From NCBI RefSeq assembly GCF_024172165.1, contig NZ_JAMZEB010000002.1, positions 2,129,501 to 2,193,500 of the forward strand: a stretch of DNA of 64,000 nt. The letters are read 5' to 3'. Positions 1 to 9,037 of this stretch are shown here, piece after piece. The position numbers and the translations under genes were made by a program. The notes beneath the pieces are model-generated. The model made no database searches. It was not told the DNA's origin and saw only the letters and a list, made by a program, of their open reading frames with translations. Numbering within the stretch: the stretch's first letter is position 1; each line of letters begins with the position of its first letter. Source of the stretch: Nonomuraea thailandensis (GTDB lineage: Bacteria > Actinomycetota > Actinomycetes > Streptosporangiales > Streptosporangiaceae).

Positions 1-118
1 CCTCGCGCTCGTGCAGGGAGTAGGAGATTCCGCGGACGGCCTGGACGACGCCGTCCTCGGTGGGGAACTCGACGGCCAGGTCCTCCACCCGGAGGATCTC
101 GGTGGGGTATTCCGTCAT
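1..118 (-). CDS. Peptide ABC transporter ATP-binding protein (partial, N-terminus only)
   Basis: Only the first 39 codons are in the window, because the gene runs off the left edge. The translation begins MTEYPTEILRVEDLAVEFPT and continues with a stretch typical of the first strands of DppD/OppD-type ATPases (L-x-V-x-x-L-x-V-x-F followed by V-Q-A-V-R-G-I-S). The Walker motifs lie outside the window. It sits one base downstream of the stop codon of the DppC-like permease, so it should be the ATPase subunit of the same dipeptide/oligopeptide importer. The identity rests on this short N-terminus plus context. Confidence 0.8.
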   Translation of the reverse strand, partial: MTEYPTEILRVEDLAVEFPTEDGVVQAVRGISYSLHERE

Positions 119-119
119 G

Positions 120-1124
120 TCAGGCACGCACCCTGGTCTGTCGAGGGTCGAACGCGTCGCGCAGACCGTCGCCGATGAAGTTGATGGACAGCGCGATCGC
201 GATGATGAACACGCCGGGCCACCAGAACAGCCACGGCCGGGTCGTCATCGCGCTGCGGTAGGTGTCGATGAGCTGGCCGAGCGAGACGTCGGGCGGCTGC
301 ACGCCGACGCCGAGGAAGGACAGCGCCGACTCCAGCAGCACCGCGTTGGCGACCGCCAGGGTCGCGCTGACGATGATGACGCCGACCGTGTTCGGCAGGA
401 TGTGCCGGAAGATGATGCGGCGGGAGGAGGTGCCCAGTGCCCGCGCGGCCTCGACGAACTCCTTCTCGCGCAGCGACAGGAACTCGCCGCGGATCAGCCG
501 GCTCAGCGTGGGCCAGGTCACCAGGCCGATGCAGACGGCCAGGATGACGATGCCCGAGTCGCCGAACGACCGGCCGACGATGGCGGCGATGATCAGGACC
601 GGGATGGTGATCATCACGTCGGTGAGCCGCATGAGGATCGCTTCAACCTTTTTCCTGAAATATCCGGCGAAGGCGCCCGCCAGCGTGCCGACCGTCGTGG
701 CCACGATGCCGACGATGAACGCCACGATGATCGACTGCTGGGTGCCGCGCATGGTGAGCGCGAAGTAGTCGATGCCGATGTTGTCCTGCCCGAACGGGTG
801 CTCGCCCCAGCGGATGCCCTCGCCGCCCAGGAACTGCGGCACCAGGCTGAGCGTCGGCCTGCCCTGGTCGACCACCGATCCGGTGGCCAGATAGCTCTTG
901 TCCCACCAGCCCGGAACGGGCCCGAACCCGATGGAGGTGAACGCCAGCAGGACGACGGAGCCGAAGACCAGCATGCCGATGAGCGCCGCCCGGTGCCGGA
1001 AGAAGCGGCGGCGGACGAGCTGGCTCTGGGTGCGGGCGACGACGGTCATGCCCTGCGCGGCCCCCGGGACCTGCGCGCTGATCGCCATGGGTGGTTCTCC
1101 TGTGGGTGTGTACTGCCCGCTCAT
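120..1124 (-). CDS. Dipeptide/oligopeptide ABC transporter permease (DppC/OppC type)
   Basis: A 334-residue inner-membrane permease, the second transmembrane subunit of a peptide importer. An N-terminal hydrophobic segment (about residues 43-65) is followed by a periplasmic-type loop and then the BPD_transp_1 core of about five membrane segments. The cytoplasmic EAA-type loop reads EFVEAARALGTSSRRIIFRHILPN (given in two parts: EFVEAARALG and SSRRIIFRHILPN), which contacts the ATPase. The ATG overlaps the TGA of the upstream dppB-type gene (ATGA), which fixes this start. An internal ATG 12 codons on (MAISAQ) is possible but would break the coupling. The substrate (peptides or other family-5 solutes) cannot be read from the permease. 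Confidence 0.92.
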   Translation of the reverse strand: MSGQYTPTGEPPMAISAQVPGAAQGMTVVARTQSQLVRRRFFRHRAALIGMLVFGSVVLLAFTSIGFGPVPGWWDKSYLATGSVVDQGRPTLSLVPQFLGGEGIRWGEHPFGQDNIGIDYFALTMRGTQQSIIVAFIVGIVATTVGTLAGAFAGYFRKKVEAILMRLTDVMITIPVLIIAAIVGRSFGDSGIVILAVCIGLVTWPTLSRLIRGEFLSLREKEFVEAARALGTSSRRIIFRHILPNTVGVIIVSATLAVANAVLLESALSFLGVGVQPPDVSLGQLIDTYRSAMTTRPWLFWWPGVFIIAIALSINFIGDGLRDAFDPRQTRVRA

Positions 1125-2629
1125 GACAGCCTGATCCGGGGGTCGAGGTAGGCGTAGATGATGTCGGCCAGCATGTTGAACAGCACGATCGCGCTCCCGG
1201 AGACGATGAAGAACGCCATGACCGGAGCCGGGTCGACCTCCTGCAGCCCCCGGAGGAACAGGCTGCCCATGCCCTCCCAGCCGAAGACGTTCTCGGTCAC
1301 GATCGCGCCGCCGATCACGCCCGCGAAGTCGAAGGCCATCAGCGTGGTGATCGGGATCATGCCGTTGCGGAAGGCGTGCTTGGTGACCACCGTGCGCTCG
1401 GGCAGCCCCTTGGCCCGCGCGGTGCGCACGTAGTCCAGGTTCATCACCTCGAGCATGCTGGAGCGGCTGTAGCGCGTGTAGGTGGCCAGCGAGATCAGGA
1501 TCAGCGCCATGGTCGGCAGCAGGAGGTGGCCCGCCATGTCCAGGTTGGTCTGCCAGAAGTCACCCTGGAAGTTCGGGGTGCTGGAGCCGATGGTGGCGAT
1601 CGGGCGGCCCCGTACGTACTCGCTGTAGGCGGCGAAGCCGCGCAGCATGCGGTCGAGGAAGACCAGCCCGGCCGTGAGCAGCCCCGTCAGGACGGAGGCC
1701 AGGATCGCCTGGCGGCGCAGGAGCCCGCCGAGGCCGTAGCCGAGGCCCACGCAGACGGCCACCGTCAGCAGCGCCAGGCCGAAGATCTCCAGCCAGCTCG
1801 GATCGGCCAGCACGGGATCCAGGAGCTGGGAGAGGATCACGCCGATCCCCGCGGCCGAGAGGGCGGCGTAGAGCGGATCGCGGTAGCGCAGCCCGGAGAT
1901 CAGCGCGGTGATGCCGACCGCCGTGCCGCCCGCGAGGACCGCCAGGAGGACGACGCCGATGCCGGGATCGGCGAACCAGCGGGTCACCGACAGCAGCGTC
2001 AGCGTCAGGGCGGTGGCGGCGGCGCCGAGGCCGAACGCGGCCAGCCGCGCCTGCCGGCCGCCGATCCACAGCGCACCCCAGATCAGCCCGCCGATCAGGG
2101 CGACCACGCCGATGACGGCGGGCGGGATGACGGGATCGCGCAGCCAGTCGTTGAACTCGATCGCGAGGTACTGCTTCAGCATCACCGCCACCCAGAAGAG
2201 GGGGAGGGAGAAGCAGACGAAGGCGGTGAAGGTGACCGAGTAGTCGAAGGCGCTGTACTGCCGAAGCGCCGAGACGATGCCCACGATTACGCCGATGACG
2301 ACCGCGAGCACGGTGGCGGCCACGACGAGCTGCAGCGTCGCCGACAGGGCGCTGCCGAGCAGCACCGCCACCTCCTGGCCGTCGCGGTTGACGCCGAGGT
2401 CGCCGCGGAACAGGTTGCCGAGCCAGGACAGGTACCTGAGCGGGAGGGGATCGTCGAGGTTCATCCGCTCGATGCGGTCGGCCATCCTCCTCTCCCGGTC
2501 CGGGCCCGGGAGCTCCCTCAGATCTTCCAGCGGGTCGCCCGCGAGCGCCGTCAGCCCGAAGATGACCATGGTGGCCGCCAGGAGCACGAAGAAGGAGACG
2601 ATCAGTCTTCGCGCGATGAAGGCGATCAC
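1121..2629 (-). CDS. Dipeptide/oligopeptide ABC transporter permease (DppB/OppB type) with a long central insertion
   Basis: A 502-residue permease; ordinary DppB/OppB proteins are about 310-340 residues. The N-terminal part (first helix, then L-L-G-S-A-L-S-A-T-L) and the C-terminal BPD_transp_1 part (LDYVRTARAKGLPERTVV as the EAA loop, about residues 385-402) are standard. Between about residues 165 and 330 there is an extra hydrophobic block holding roughly six more membrane segments. The reading frame through the block is intact and its codon use matches the neighbours, so it is a real domain and not a frameshift artefact. It is coupled by ATGA overlap to the DppC-like gene and lies 88 bases downstream of the binding-protein gene. 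Confidence 0.9.
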   Translation of the reverse strand: MIAFIARRLIVSFFVLLAATMVIFGLTALAGDPLEDLRELPGPDRERRMADRIERMNLDDPLPLRYLSWLGNLFRGDLGVNRDGQEVAVLLGSALSATLQLVVAATVLAVVIGVIVGIVSALRQYSAFDYSVTFTAFVCFSLPLFWVAVMLKQYLAIEFNDWLRDPVIPPAVIGVVALIGGLIWGALWIGGRQARLAAFGLGAAATALTLTLLSVTRWFADPGIGVVLLAVLAGGTAVGITALISGLRYRDPLYAALSAAGIGVILSQLLDPVLADPSWLEIFGLALLTVAVCVGLGYGLGGLLRRQAILASVLTGLLTAGLVFLDRMLRGFAAYSEYVRGRPIATIGSSTPNFQGDFWQTNLDMAGHLLLPTMALILISLATYTRYSRSSMLEVMNLDYVRTARAKGLPERTVVTKHAFRNGMIPITTLMAFDFAGVIGGAIVTENVFGWEGMGSLFLRGLQEVDPAPVMAFFIVSGSAIVLFNMLADIIYAYLDPRIRLS

Positions 2630-2717
2630 TCGTTATCCCCCTTGGTTCGAGAGTGGTGCGGAGCGGGGGACCCGGGAGTCCTCCGCTCCGCGCCGGTGTT
2701 TCAGAGTGATCGGACGG

Positions 2718-4457
2718 CTACTGGGCCAGGGCCCACTTGTCCATGTTCCAGGTCACGGACGACTGCGCCGGGTTCGGCACGATGTTCTGCAGCTTCTCGT
2801 CCCAGGCGAGCATGTTCGGGTGGGCGAACAGCGGGATCGTGGCCAGGTCCTGCCAGAGCACCTTCTCGATCGAGGCGATCATGGCCGGGTGCTTGCTCTT
2901 GTCGACCTCGGCGTTGAGCTTCTTGATGAGGTCGTCGACCTCCTTGTTGGAGTAGCAGCCGTTGTTGTTCTCCTTGCCGGCCTCGCTGCACTCCTTGACC
3001 GTGGCGTAGGTCGAGCTCCAGCCGCTCACCTCGGCCGAGCCGGTCCAGGCGAACAGCGCCACGTCGTAGGTGTTGGTGGCCAGGGGGCCGCCGGCCTCGA
3101 AGAACTTCTCGTCACCGGCATCGGTGATCTTGAAGCCCGCCTTGTTGCAGGAGTCGGCGATGAGCTGCACCTCCTGCGTACGGCGCGGGTTGGGCAGGTT
3201 GTGGCCGATCTTCACTTCCATGCCGACCTTGCCGGCCTTCTCCAGCAGCGCCTTGGCGCCCTCGATGTCGGGCTGGGCGTAGGCCTCCGAGCCGCTGCCC
3301 TGGGAGACGGTGGCGTAGTCGGCCTCGAACGGCAGCGTGTTGCGAACCTGCAGCACCTGAGCCTGCGGCGCGAGCGGCTTGATCAGGTTGTCCACGATGA
3401 GCTGCCGGGGCACGCACTTGGCGAACGCCTCGCGCAGCGTCTTGTCCTTGAAGTCGCTGGAGTCGAAGTTGAAGTCCAGGTGCTCGTAGGTGTAGGCGTC
3501 ACCGGTCTTCACGGTGATGCCCTGCATGCCTTCGAGCTGGGCGAGCAGGTCCGGGTTCGGCTGCGGCTCGATCAGGTTGACCTCGCGGTTCTGCAGGGCC
3601 TGGGCCTGCTCCTCCTGCGAGATGACCCGCATGACGATGGTCGGCGTCGCCGGCTTGGCGCCCCACCACTTGTCGTTGGTGCTGAGGGTCAGCGACTGGC
3701 CCGCCTGCATGGCGGAGATCTTGTACGGGCCCGAGGCGGGGAAGAGGGACATGTCCTTGATGCCGCCCTCGATGACCCAGCCCTCGTTGTAGAACTTGAT
3801 CACCGCTTCGAGCTTCGCGGCGTCCGCCGCCTGCACCGCGGCGATGAAGTCCGCCTCGCTCATGCCCGCGGCCTTGTACGCCACGTGGGCCGGCAGCACG
3901 TCGGCGGCGCCGGGGCCGTTGCTCTCCCAGTCGGCGAACGGCTCGGAGTACTCGAAGGTGAACTTCTTGTCGCCCGCCTTGCACGCCGGGGCCTTGACGA
4001 GCTCGACGCCGGTGGTGCCGTCGACCTGGAAGCCCTTGATCTTGCCGGACTTGGCCGCCCAGTACAGCAGGGCGTCGTCACAGTCGATCGGGTTGCCGTC
4101 GGACCAGACGCCCTGGGCGTTGAACTCGTAGTCGACGGTCAGCGGCGAGTCCGACGACTTCGTGTACGAGCCGAACTCCTTGTCGGGGGTCACCACGCCC
4201 TTCTCGCCGTAGTACCAGAAGCCGAGCAGCACCCGCTGCATGGCCGTGCTGTTGACCAGGTTGTTCACGGCGATGCTGTTGTAGGAGTTGAACTCCTGCT
4301 CACCGGCGTAGGTGATGGTCTGCCCCGAGGCGCTGCCGGTGGTGGCCGGCGTCGACGGTTTGCTCGCCTCGTTGCCGCTCTGCCCGCAAGCGGACAGCAG
4401 AAGCGCGCCTGCTGTCACCGCCGTGAGGAATCTCCCAAGTCTCCGCCTGTGGGTCAC
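2718..4457 (-). CDS. Family 5 solute-binding lipoprotein of the peptide ABC importer
   Basis: A 579-residue extracellular solute-binding protein (SBP_bac_5) and first gene of the dpp-like operon. It starts with GTG at 4457 with an AAGGAG ribosome site just upstream. The signal peptide has basic residues (THRRRLGRF), a hydrophobic stretch and the lipobox L-L-S-A-C, so Cys24 should be lipidated. The mature part has family features such as YEHLDFNFD, then a region with VRNTLPF, and a C-terminal W-Q-D-L-A-T-I-P-L-F motif. It would capture peptides (or nickel/opine-like solutes, other members of this family) and hand them to the two permeases downstream. Transcription must start in the gap above 4457. 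Confidence 0.92.
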   Translation of the reverse strand: MTHRRRLGRFLTAVTAGALLLSACGQSGNEASKPSTPATTGSASGQTITYAGEQEFNSYNSIAVNNLVNSTAMQRVLLGFWYYGEKGVVTPDKEFGSYTKSSDSPLTVDYEFNAQGVWSDGNPIDCDDALLYWAAKSGKIKGFQVDGTTGVELVKAPACKAGDKKFTFEYSEPFADWESNGPGAADVLPAHVAYKAAGMSEADFIAAVQAADAAKLEAVIKFYNEGWVIEGGIKDMSLFPASGPYKISAMQAGQSLTLSTNDKWWGAKPATPTIVMRVISQEEQAQALQNREVNLIEPQPNPDLLAQLEGMQGITVKTGDAYTYEHLDFNFDSSDFKDKTLREAFAKCVPRQLIVDNLIKPLAPQAQVLQVRNTLPFEADYATVSQGSGSEAYAQPDIEGAKALLEKAGKVGMEVKIGHNLPNPRRTQEVQLIADSCNKAGFKITDAGDEKFFEAGGPLATNTYDVALFAWTGSAEVSGWSSTYATVKECSEAGKENNNGCYSNKEVDDLIKKLNAEVDKSKHPAMIASIEKVLWQDLATIPLFAHPNMLAWDEKLQNIVPNPAQSSVTWNMDKWALAQ

Positions 4458-4965
4458 GACAGCTCTCCTTTGTGTCCGAATCAGGGTCAGCGCTGCTGGT
4501 TAATGCGCAACAGGATCACCGGCCAACGTTTCGGACAAATAGCCGAGTCCATACTGTTGCGAACTTGAGATCGTCGTCTGTCCGATCTGTAATCAGATGT
4601 CAGGGAAATCCACTTTTGCTGTCCACACTGTAGACAGGAGGGGGCCCTCTGTGCCAGGGTTTGCGCCAAAGCCGTTGCGAGGCTGAAACCCCTGTCAGCA
4701 AGGGCTTTTATCCCTGAAAGGGCCAGGGCGAAAGGCGGTCTTTCGTGCCTTGATAAGGCGGCTTTCCGTGCGCGGCCCCGGCGGGGCCGCCGGGCGCCCG
4801 GCCGCCATTCGCGTCGCGGAGCGCGGCTGCGTACCGGCCCGTGCCATGCTCAACGCGCCCTTCGCCGTCATGACGTTCTTCCGGCCCTTTCAGCACCCTC
4901 CTGAAAAGATCACTGTTTAATGAATTCAGGCAGTGCCGCTCCGTAATTGAACGGCCCTTTCTTGG
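4458..4965. other. 508-base intergenic region between the peptide transporter and the luxR gene
   Basis: This gap holds the promoter region of the peptide-importer operon (minus strand, reading left) and the 3' side of the LuxR gene. No convincing gene is present; a 62-codon open frame near 4708-4896 has no family character. Visible dyads are CGCAACAG at 4506-4513 matched by CTGTTGCG at 4555-4562, CTGTC/GACAG at 4619-4637, and ATCTG/CAGAT near 4590. These may be regulator sites for the transporter promoter. No clear -35/-10 pair could be fixed by eye. Confidence 0.5.
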
Positions 4966-7926
4966 TCATCCGTAACGGCCGGCGAAAGGCTCATCCGGGG
5001 GCGCCGCCGCCACCAGGTCACGAAGCTGCGCGCGGGTGGTGACGCCCAGTTTCGGAAAGGCGCGGTAGAGGTGGGAGCCGACGGTGCGCGGCGAGAGGAA
5101 GAGCCGCTCGCCGATCTCCCGGTTGGTCAGCCCGCGCGCGGCGAGCCTGACGATCTGCTGCTGTTGCGGTGACAGCTCGGCGAAGGCCGCCGGCTCCGCC
5201 GCGCTGACGTCCAGACCGGCCGCCCGCAGCTCGGCCCGCGCGCGTTCCGCCCATGGCCGCGCACCCAGCCGCCGGAAGGTGTCGTGCGCGGCCGTGAGGA
5301 AGGGCCGCGCCTCGGCGATCCTGCGCCGCCGCCGCAGCCACTCGGCGTACTCCAGCAGGGCCTGGGCGTGCTCGAACGGCCGGCGCTCCGGCGCGGGGCC
5401 GGCCAGCGCGGCCAGGAACTCCGGCTCGGCGTCCGCCGGCTCCGCGAGCAGCGCGGCGCTGCGCCGTACCAGCGCCCGCAGCCGCGGTGAGCCGTCCCGG
5501 GCGAGCGCCCGCGCCGCGCGCCCGACGATCCCGGCGGCCTCGGCGCGGCGGCCGGTGCGGGCCGCGGCGGCGGCGAGCTCCGGCAGCGCCGGATAGGAGG
5601 CGTGGTAGTGGACGGGCTCGCCGTCGTGGCCGAAGACCGCCCGCACCTGCTCGTAGGCCGTCTCGTAGTCGCCCTCGACCGCCGCGGCGGCGCTCAGGGC
5701 GCGTCGCGCGTACACGGCGACCGACCGGCTCTCCAGCGGATCGACCAGGCGCAGCGCCTCGTCCGCACGCTCGCGGGCCGCCGCCGCGTCACCCTGGAAG
5801 GCCAGGGCCATGGCGTCGACGGCGTACGCGCACGCCCGCGCGTGGTGCAGGCTCCTGGCGGTGGCGGGCAGGGCCGCGATGGCCGCGCACACCGCCCTGG
5901 CCTGCTCCCACCGGCCGTACTCCAGCCAGGCCAGCGCCGTGACGCCGCCCAGGCCGTCGGGCAGCGGCCCCCTGCCCTCCCAGAGGCGTACGGCCTCGTC
6001 GAAGGCCCGCACGGCCGGCGCGATCTCGTCCAGCAGCCAGGCCGCGATGGCCAGCGCGGTCAGCCGCTCCGGACGGCCCGCGGCGGCGGCGATCATCGCC
6101 GGCAGCCGCGCGGCCAGCTCCCGCCTGCTGCCCAGCGGGTCGGACACCATCCGCACCCAGTCGCGCAGCGGCTCGTCCGCCGGGGCGACGGCCACGCGCG
6201 GCAGGATCCGGTCGATCTCCCGCCGCTGGGACTCCTCGCCCGAGTAGAAGCGCAGCACGGCGGCGGTGGTGAGCGCGTCCAGGGCGATGGACGGGTGCGT
6301 GCCCGCCAGGTCCTCCGCGATCCGCGCCATCCCGGCGAACACGGCGGGGTGCCGCCCGGTCAGCGCGGCCAGCCGGCCCGCGTGCAGCTCGGCGGCGGCG
6401 TGCACGGCCGGGTCGTCGCTACGGGCGCGGGCCTGCCCGGCCAGCTCCTCCACCCAGTCCAGGTCGCCGGTGAGCACGGCCAGGCCGGCGGCGGCGACCA
6501 GCAGCCGCGCGCTGTCGCCCGGCTCCGGGTGCAGCTCCGCCGCGCGGGCCAGCGCCTTCGCCGCCGCGGCGTGACCGCCCCTGCGCATGGCCCTGCCCGC
6601 CGTCCGCTCCAGGGCTGCCGCCACCTCCGCGTCCGGGCGAGCTGTGGCCGCCGCCAGGTGCCAGGCCCGGCGGTCCGGCTCGCCGCGCAGGGCGCCGGCC
6701 AGGGCGCGGTGCGCGTCCAGGCGGGCGTCGAGCGGTACGGCGTGGTAGACGGCGGAGCGGATCAGGGGGTGACGGAAGCGCAGGTCCCGGCCGGTCCGGC
6801 GGACCAGCCCGGACTGCTCGACGGCCACCCGGACCTTGTCGTCCAGGCCCGTGTGGTCCGGGCCTGTGTGGTCCGGGGCGGGCAGCAGCGCCAGGACGGC
6901 GGCCGGGGGATCCGCCACGTCGGCGGCGGCCAGCAGCAGCAGGGCCCGCCGCCCGGCCTCCGGCAGCTCGGCCAGCCGGGCGGCGTACAGGGCGGCCAGA
7001 CGCTCGCCGACCGGCAGCGGGCCGTGCTCGTCACGGAGGACGGCGCCGGGGTCGGCGATCGCCGTCTCCGCCAGTTCGAGCAGCGCCAGCGGATTGCCCG
7101 CGGCCTGGTCGAGGATCCGGTCCCGCACCCTGCGCGGCAGGTCCGGCGCGTGGTGGTCGAGCAGCCGCCCGGACGCCTCGCCGCCCAGCGGCGTCAGCGC
7201 GAGCGTCGGGTACGCGGGCTCGAAGCCGGGCAGCGGCTCGCCGTCGCGGACGGCGAGCAGCAGGCCGACAGGGTCGTCGTCCAGCCTGCGGGCGGCGAAG
7301 GCGAGCACGTCGGCGGAGGCCGCGTCGAGCCACTGGGCGTCGTCCACCAGGACCATGACCGGGCTCCGCCCGGCCAGCCTGGACAGCAGCGACAGCACCG
7401 CGACACCGGCCAGCAGCAGATCAGGCCCGCCTCCGGACGCGGTCCGCCCGCCGAGCGCCGCTTCCGGTCCTGCGCCGTAGCCTGTTTCCGGGGTTGCGCC
7501 GGGGACGGCGTCCGGCTCCGAGCCGAGGGCGTGCAGGAGGGCTCGCCGCTGCCGGTCGGGCAGCGCGGCCGCCTCGCTCAGCACCGGCCGCAGGAGCTGG
7601 TGCAACCCGGCGAAGGCCAGGTCCCTCTCGGACTCCCGCCCGGACACGCGCAGCACGCGGTACGCCGCCGCCCCGGCAGCGCGCGCGGCGACGTCCAGCA
7701 GCGTGCTCTTGCCTGCCCCGGCGGCACCGGCGATCACCAGCAGCCGGCCGCCACCCGCGATGGCGTCCACCAGGCCGGAGATCCGCTCGACCTCGGCAGC
7801 CCGCCCGACGACCACGTCTCCGGCGCCCCGGCCGTCGCCATCCCGCCCGACCGCCCGATACGCGGCGTTCCCCCCGTCCACAGCTCTCCAGGAACCGTGC
7901 CTCTCCTGACCGGACCGGCCGGACAC
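4966..7926 (-). CDS. LuxR-family transcriptional regulator with AAA/STAND ATPase domain (LAL type)
   Basis: A 986-residue regulator. About residues 40-200 form an ATPase domain with Walker A GAAGAGKSTLLD and Walker B VMVLVDDAQW; the middle is an alpha-helical repeat region; the last about 60 residues are a LuxR helix-turn-helix (LSPQQQQIVRLAARGLTNRE, then IGERLFLSPRTVGSHL). The architecture is that of LAL/MalT regulators, which bind ATP and an inducer and then activate transcription. The extreme N-terminus is Gly/Arg-rich and the true start could lie a little inside the frame. A short DHTGP repeat near residues 350-362 is encoded by a small tandem duplication at about 6838-6880. It is divergent from the MBL-esterase pair and upstream of the peptide importer, either of which could be its target. 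Confidence 0.9.
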   Translation of the reverse strand: MSGRSGQERHGSWRAVDGGNAAYRAVGRDGDGRGAGDVVVGRAAEVERISGLVDAIAGGGRLLVIAGAAGAGKSTLLDVAARAAGAAAYRVLRVSGRESERDLAFAGLHQLLRPVLSEAAALPDRQRRALLHALGSEPDAVPGATPETGYGAGPEAALGGRTASGGGPDLLLAGVAVLSLLSRLAGRSPVMVLVDDAQWLDAASADVLAFAARRLDDDPVGLLLAVRDGEPLPGFEPAYPTLALTPLGGEASGRLLDHHAPDLPRRVRDRILDQAAGNPLALLELAETAIADPGAVLRDEHGPLPVGERLAALYAARLAELPEAGRRALLLLAAADVADPPAAVLALLPAPDHTGPDHTGLDDKVRVAVEQSGLVRRTGRDLRFRHPLIRSAVYHAVPLDARLDAHRALAGALRGEPDRRAWHLAAATARPDAEVAAALERTAGRAMRRGGHAAAAKALARAAELHPEPGDSARLLVAAAGLAVLTGDLDWVEELAGQARARSDDPAVHAAAELHAGRLAALTGRHPAVFAGMARIAEDLAGTHPSIALDALTTAAVLRFYSGEESQRREIDRILPRVAVAPADEPLRDWVRMVSDPLGSRRELAARLPAMIAAAAGRPERLTALAIAAWLLDEIAPAVRAFDEAVRLWEGRGPLPDGLGGVTALAWLEYGRWEQARAVCAAIAALPATARSLHHARACAYAVDAMALAFQGDAAAARERADEALRLVDPLESRSVAVYARRALSAAAAVEGDYETAYEQVRAVFGHDGEPVHYHASYPALPELAAAAARTGRRAEAAGIVGRAARALARDGSPRLRALVRRSAALLAEPADAEPEFLAALAGPAPERRPFEHAQALLEYAEWLRRRRRIAEARPFLTAAHDTFRRLGARPWAERARAELRAAGLDVSAAEPAAFAELSPQQQQIVRLAARGLTNREIGERLFLSPRTVGSHLYRAFPKLGVTTRAQLRDLVAAAPPDEPFAGRYG

Positions 7927-8095
7927 AAGCGGGCGTCGCCGCAGGTCCGTGCCCCTCGCGTCACAGTAGCAGCCCGCCCGGCCCGCAAGCAGGGACGCCG
8001 GATGCAGTCACCTGACGCATACCGCCGGCCCGCCCGGGCCCCGCACCATGGACGGGCGGCCGCAACCCTCGAAACTCTTCGACGAAGGGACCCTC

Positions 8096-9037
8096 ATGCC
8101 CCTCGGCACCTCACCGCCCGACCAGATCACTCTCGGTGACGTCACCGTCACCCGCGTCTGGGAGTACTGCGGCCCCGTCGACCTGACGCCCGACACGTTC
8201 TTCCCCGACAGCTCACCCCGGACCTGGCAGGAGCACTCCTCCTGGCTGGAGCCGCACTTCGTCGATCCGGAGACGCGGATCGTCAACTCCGCGATCCAGA
8301 CCTGGCTGCTGCGCAGCGAGGGCAGGAACATCCTCATCGACACAGGGGTCGGCAACCACAAGGAGCGCCCGTACTCGCCGGTCTGGAGCCACCTCGACAC
8401 CGACTTCCTCGGCAACCTGGCCCGCGCCGGCGTCCGCCCCGAGGACGTGGACATCGTGGTGAACACGCACGTCCACGTCGACCACGTCGGCTGGAACACC
8501 TACCTGGACGGCCGCGTCTGGACGCCGACCTTCCCCAACGCCACCTACCTGATCTCCAGGGCCGACTTCGACTTCTGGAATCCGGCCAACGAGCACAAGC
8601 CGCTGCTCGGCCGGGGCAACCAGAACGTGTTCGAGGACAGCGTCGCCCCCGTCCACGAGGCGGGCCTGACGAGGCTGTGGGAGGACGCGTACCGGATCGA
8701 CGCGAACCTGCGCCTGGAGCCCGCGCCCGGGCACACGCCCGGCTCCGCCGTGGTCGTGCTCGAATCGGGCGCGGACCGCGCGGTGTTCGTCGGCGACATG
8801 CTGCACACGCCCGTGCAGTTCGTGGAGCCGGACACGAACAGTTGTTTCTGCGAGGACCCCGCCGGCGCCCGCGCCACCCGCCGCAAGGTGCTCGGCTGGG
8901 CCGCCGACCACGGCGCCCTGGTCGTTCCGGCGCACCTGGCCGGGCACGGCGCCGCCGAGGTGGCCCGCGAGGGGAGCGGGTTCGCCGTCAAGGGCTGGGC
9001 GCCGTTCGCGGCACCGGCCGGGAAGGACCTCCGATGA
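8096..9037 (+). CDS. Metallo-beta-lactamase-fold hydrolase (lactonase/phosphotriesterase-like)
   Basis: A 313-residue member of the MBL superfamily. The metal-binding signature NTHVHVDHVGWN is clear; further conserved histidines follow in PAPGHTPGS and in PAHLAGHG near the C-terminus, and the bridging Asp is in VFVGDML. Family members include N-acyl-homoserine lactonases and methyl-parathion-type hydrolases, so a lactone or ester substrate is likely but not determined. The ATG at 8096 is chosen because GAAGGGA lies just upstream; an in-frame ATG at 8048 has no ribosome site. There is no signal peptide. It is translationally coupled (ATGA) to the carboxylesterase downstream. Confidence 0.88.
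   Translation: MPLGTSPPDQITLGDVTVTRVWEYCGPVDLTPDTFFPDSSPRTWQEHSSWLEPHFVDPETRIVNSAIQTWLLRSEGRNILIDTGVGNHKERPYSPVWSHLDTDFLGNLARAGVRPEDVDIVVNTHVHVDHVGWNTYLDGRVWTPTFPNATYLISRADFDFWNPANEHKPLLGRGNQNVFEDSVAPVHEAGLTRLWEDAYRIDANLRLEPAPGHTPGSAVVVLESGADRAVFVGDMLHTPVQFVEPDTNSCFCEDPAGARATRRKVLGWAADHGALVVPAHLAGHGAAEVAREGSGFAVKGWAPFAAPAGKDLR

Noticed and set aside
1121..2629. Frameshift or gene fusion as the cause of the long DppB protein
   Set aside because: The frame is continuous, hydrophobic segments are well formed and codon use is uniform, so an inserted domain is the simpler reading.
4708..4896. A 62-codon gene in the intergenic region
   Set aside because: No ribosome site or family resemblance, and the composition is that of non-coding DNA.
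5602..8139. An 845-codon plus-strand open frame
   Set aside because: Antisense to the LuxR gene, which has clear Walker and helix-turn-helix motifs; the plus-strand product is low-complexity.
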